In this document: positions 61,633 through 64,000 of the stretch, in pieces
How the letters are laid out: each line of letters starts with the position of its first letter
Numbering within the stretch: the first letter of the stretch is position 1
NCBI RefSeq assembly: GCF_001428305.1
Contig: NZ_LMRZ01000001.1
Location: forward strand, 289-64,288
From: Janibacter sp. Soil728
GTDB taxonomy: Bacteria; Actinomycetota; Actinomycetes; Actinomycetales; Dermatophilaceae
Length of the DNA: 64,000 nucleotides
Direction: 5' to 3'
Notes under the pieces: model-generated
The model's database searches: none
Told to the model about the DNA's origin: nothing
The model's input: only the letters and a program-made list of their open reading frames with translations
Translations under genes and position numbers: made by a program

Positions 61633-63894
61633 ATGACCCTCCGCGACCGCCCACGGCCCACCCTCGAGGAGAAGGCAGCCCTGCTGTCGGGACGCGACCT
61701 GTGGTCGACGCAGCCGGTCGAGCACGCCGGCATCCCCTCGATCGTCCTCACCGACGGCCCGCACGGCGTGCGACGGCAGCGGCCCGTCGAGGGGTCGGGT
61801 CTCCACGACAGCCTGCCCGCGACCTGCTTCCCGCCGGCCGTGGCCATCGGCTCCAGCTGGAACCCCTCCCTCGCCGAGCAGGTCGGCGTGGCCGTGGGGC
61901 AGGAGGCCCGCGCCCTCGACGTCCAGGTCGTCCTCGGGCCGGGGGTGAACATCAAGCGGTCGCCGCTGTGCGGCCGCAACTTCGAGTACTACTCCGAGGA
62001 CCCCCTGCTGTCCGGAGCCCTGGGTACCGCGCACGTGCAGGGGCTGCAGTCCGTCGGCGTCGGGGCCTGCGTCAAGCACTTCGCGGCCAACAACCAAGAA
62101 ACCGACCGGATGCGGATCAGCGCGGACGTCGACGAGCGCACCCTGCGGGAGATCTACCTCCCTGCCTTCGAGAAGGTCGTCAAGGACGCGACCCCGGCGA
62201 CCGTGATGTGCGCGTACAACCAGATCAACGGCGTCCCCGCTGCCCACAACAGCTGGCTGCTCACCGAGCTGCTGAGGGACGAGTGGGGGCACACCGGACT
62301 CGTCGTCTCGGACTGGGCCGCGGTCACCGATCCGGTCCGCTCGGTCCGGGCCGGCCTGGACCTGGAGATGCCCGGGACGAGTGGCCGGAGCGTGCAGCGG
62401 GTCGTCGAGGCCGTCCGCGCCGGCGATCTCGACGAGGCCGTGGTCGACGCAGCCGTCGACCGGCTCCTCGACCTCGTCGACCGCACGACCGGAGGTGACA
62501 TCGGGACGGACCTGGCGGCGGGTGACATCGATCGGCATCACGACCTCGCCCGCGAGGTCGCCACCGAGTGCGCGGTCCTGCTGAAGAACGAGGGGGCGCT
62601 GCCCTTGGTCGAGGGCGCCCGCGTCGCGGTGATCGGAGAGCTGGCCCGCAGTCCCCGGTACCAGGGCGGCGGGAGCTCGCGGGTCACCGCCACCCGCGTC
62701 GACGCCCCCCTCGATGCACTCCGGACGCTGGGGACCGAGCGGGGAGGCACGGTCGACTTCGCCGCCGGCTACACCGTGGACGAGTCCGGCGACGCCTCGG
62801 ACCTGCTGCGGGAGGCGGTCGAGGCGGCACGCACCGCAGATGTCGCCGTCGTCTTCGCGGGGCGGCCCGAGTCGGACGAGTCGGAGGGCTTCGACCGGCC
62901 CGACATCTCCCTTCCGACGGCCCAGACCGAGGTCATCCGTGCGGTCGCCGCTGCGGCCGCGCGCACGGTCGTGGTGCTGAGCAACGGCCTGATCGCGTCG
63001 GTGGAGGGCTGGCACCAGGACGTCGACGCCATCCTCGAGGGGTTCCTGCTCGGCCAGGCCGGCGGGAGCGCCCTGGCCAACCTGCTCCTCGGCATCGACA
63101 ACCCCTCCGGCCGGCTTGCCGAGAGCATGCCGGTACGCCTGTCCGACACCGCCAGCTTCGTCAACTTCCCCGGCGAGCAGGGCCACGTCCGTTACGGCGA
63201 AGGGGTGATGGTCGGCTACCGGTGGCACGAGACCGTGGGCATCCCGTGCCGCTACCCCTTCGGGCACGGGCTGTCCTACACCACCTTCGCCGTGCACGAC
63301 CTGGGCGTCGACGTGACCGGCGACGACAGTGCGCGGGCCACCGTCAGCGTCACCAACTCCGGAGAGCGCCCGGGCAAGCACGTCGTGCAGCTCTACGTCG
63401 CCACCGAGGCCGGCCCGGTGCGCCGACCGGTCCGTGAGCTGCGCGCCTTCGACAAGGTCGAGCTCGCCCCGGGTGAGACGCGCACGCTCACCTTCGACCT
63501 CGGGCGACGGGCCTTCGCCCACTGGGACATCACGAGCGCGAGCTGGGTCGTGCCGGCGGGGACGTATGTCGTGCAGGTGTGCCAGGACGCCGCGACCGTC
63601 ACGGTCGAGGAGCCGATCACGCTCCGCGGCGACGACACCCGTGAGCAGCTGACCCTCGAGTCCACCGTCGAGGAGTGGTCCACCCAGCGTCCCGACGTCT
63701 TCGCCGGCTTCCTGGCCGCGATCCCCGCGGACAGCGGTGTACCGGAGCTGACCCCCGAGCTGCTGCGGGTGATCGCGGGCATGCCGCTGCGGAAGGTCGC
63801 GGACCTGCTCGGCGACGCCGTCCCGACCGAGGTCCTCGACCAGCTGGTCGCGGGCGGGCCGGACGTGGTCGGCGACGACGGTGGTGCACGATGA
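61633..63894 (+). CDS. Glycoside hydrolase family 3 beta-glucosidase-like protein
   Basis: This 753-aa enzyme has the GH3 N-terminal barrel with the nucleophile Asp in GLVVSDWAAV (residue about 226), KHFAANNQETDR and RNFEYYSEDPLLSG. The second alpha/beta domain carries DVAVVFAGRPESDESEGFDR with the acid/base region, and a C-terminal fibronectin III-like domain (SVTNSGERPGKHVVQLYV) follows. There is no signal peptide, so it acts inside the cell on imported glycosides. An aggagc box precedes ATG 61633. Its stop overlaps the next gene by 4 bp. Confidence 0.94.
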   Translation: MTLRDRPRPTLEEKAALLSGRDLWSTQPVEHAGIPSIVLTDGPHGVRRQRPVEGSGLHDSLPATCFPPAVAIGSSWNPSLAEQVGVAVGQEARALDVQVVLGPGVNIKRSPLCGRNFEYYSEDPLLSGALGTAHVQGLQSVGVGACVKHFAANNQETDRMRISADVDERTLREIYLPAFEKVVKDATPATVMCAYNQINGVPAAHNSWLLTELLRDEWGHTGLVVSDWAAVTDPVRSVRAGLDLEMPGTSGRSVQRVVEAVRAGDLDEAVVDAAVDRLLDLVDRTTGGDIGTDLAAGDIDRHHDLAREVATECAVLLKNEGALPLVEGARVAVIGELARSPRYQGGGSSRVTATRVDAPLDALRTLGTERGGTVDFAAGYTVDESGDASDLLREAVEAARTADVAVVFAGRPESDESEGFDRPDISLPTAQTEVIRAVAAAAARTVVVLSNGLIASVEGWHQDVDAILEGFLLGQAGGSALANLLLGIDNPSGRLAESMPVRLSDTASFVNFPGEQGHVRYGEGVMVGYRWHETVGIPCRYPFGHGLSYTTFAVHDLGVDVTGDDSARATVSVTNSGERPGKHVVQLYVATEAGPVRRPVRELRAFDKVELAPGETRTLTFDLGRRAFAHWDITSASWVVPAGTYVVQVCQDAATVTVEEPITLRGDDTREQLTLESTVEEWSTQRPDVFAGFLAAIPADSGVPELTPELLRVIAGMPLRKVADLLGDAVPTEVLDQLVAGGPDVVGDDGGAR

Positions 63895-64000
63895 CCTCCG
63901 CCGTACCTCGCCGTCCCAGCACCGGCATGCGGGTCGCGGCGGCCCTGCTCTCGGAGAGGGCCCGTCGCCGTGAGGGCCATCCCGTCGACCTCGCCCGGGA
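63891..64000 (+). CDS. Start of a gene continuing off the window
   Basis: ATG 63891 overlaps the GH3 stop (ATGA). The 36 visible codons begin MTSAVPRRPSTGMRVAAALL and are hydrophilic and basic afterwards. Too short to identify; co-translation with the glucosidase suggests a role in the same glycoside pathway. Confidence 0.6.
   Translation, partial: MTSAVPRRPSTGMRVAAALLSERARRREGHPVDLAR

Overview
The window is about 70% GC by eye, with densely packed genes, GTG and ATG starts, many 1-8 bp ATGA/GTGA/TGATG overlaps, actinobacterial lipoproteins with Thr/Pro/Ser linkers, and ergothioneine and OhrR/Ohr genes. This points to a high-GC actinobacterium. The gene content suggests Intrasporangiaceae (Janibacter/Knoellia-like), but that is inference. 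No rRNA, tRNA, CRISPR array, transposase, integrase or origin was seen.

Region 1 (1-13703) is a catabolic cluster. A minus-strand operon runs from 6390 leftwards: ABC substrate-binding lipoprotein, two permeases, ATPase, aspartate-dehydrogenase-like protein, aldehyde dehydrogenase, and a cupin-like gene whose start is scrambled by a 207-bp duplication. Divergent from it are a three-subunit molybdenum hydroxylase and a CoxG-like protein. A second, orphan copy of the binding protein lies divergent from a NicC-like flavin monooxygenase and a RidA-family protein. A conserved 41-bp element sits in both divergent promoter regions and its core recurs before the aldehyde dehydrogenase. The enzymes fit oxidation of an N-heteroaromatic compound such as nicotinate; the true substrate is not shown by the sequence.

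Region 2 (13714-24899) holds an HAD-acyltransferase fusion, a PCD-VOC fusion, a tandem array of seven paralogous secreted lipoproteins of unknown function (15940-21191), and a 1205-aa transglutaminase/DUF2126 protein.

Region 3 (24936-43905) is mixed housekeeping and stress content: a DinB/AHSA1/ArsR operon, OhrR-Ohr with a clear operator, an egtB-egtD-unknown operon, an isocitrate-lyase-superfamily gene whose 3' end is duplicated 1.2 kb away, a divergent AraC/VOC pair flanked by matching palindromes, a WXG100-like/HEXXH protein, a thioesterase and a DEAD-box helicase.

Region 4 (44192-49470) is a probable acquired defence island. An AT-richer two-gene operon encodes a ParB-domain protein and a nuclease-like protein. 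Next to it are a 5-methylcytosine methyltransferase and a tail-to-tail gene that is probably its restriction enzyme. Palindromic repeats flank the neighbouring gdhA.

Region 5 (49730-64000) holds gdhA, a small acetyltransferase, exonuclease III, an ArsC-like protein, an ABM protein, an HprK-like/PqqD-like fusion, an App1-type phosphatase, an Fpg/Nei glycosylase, a DUF4097/two-component operon, and a TetR-controlled MFS/GH3 glucosidase operon that continues off the right edge.
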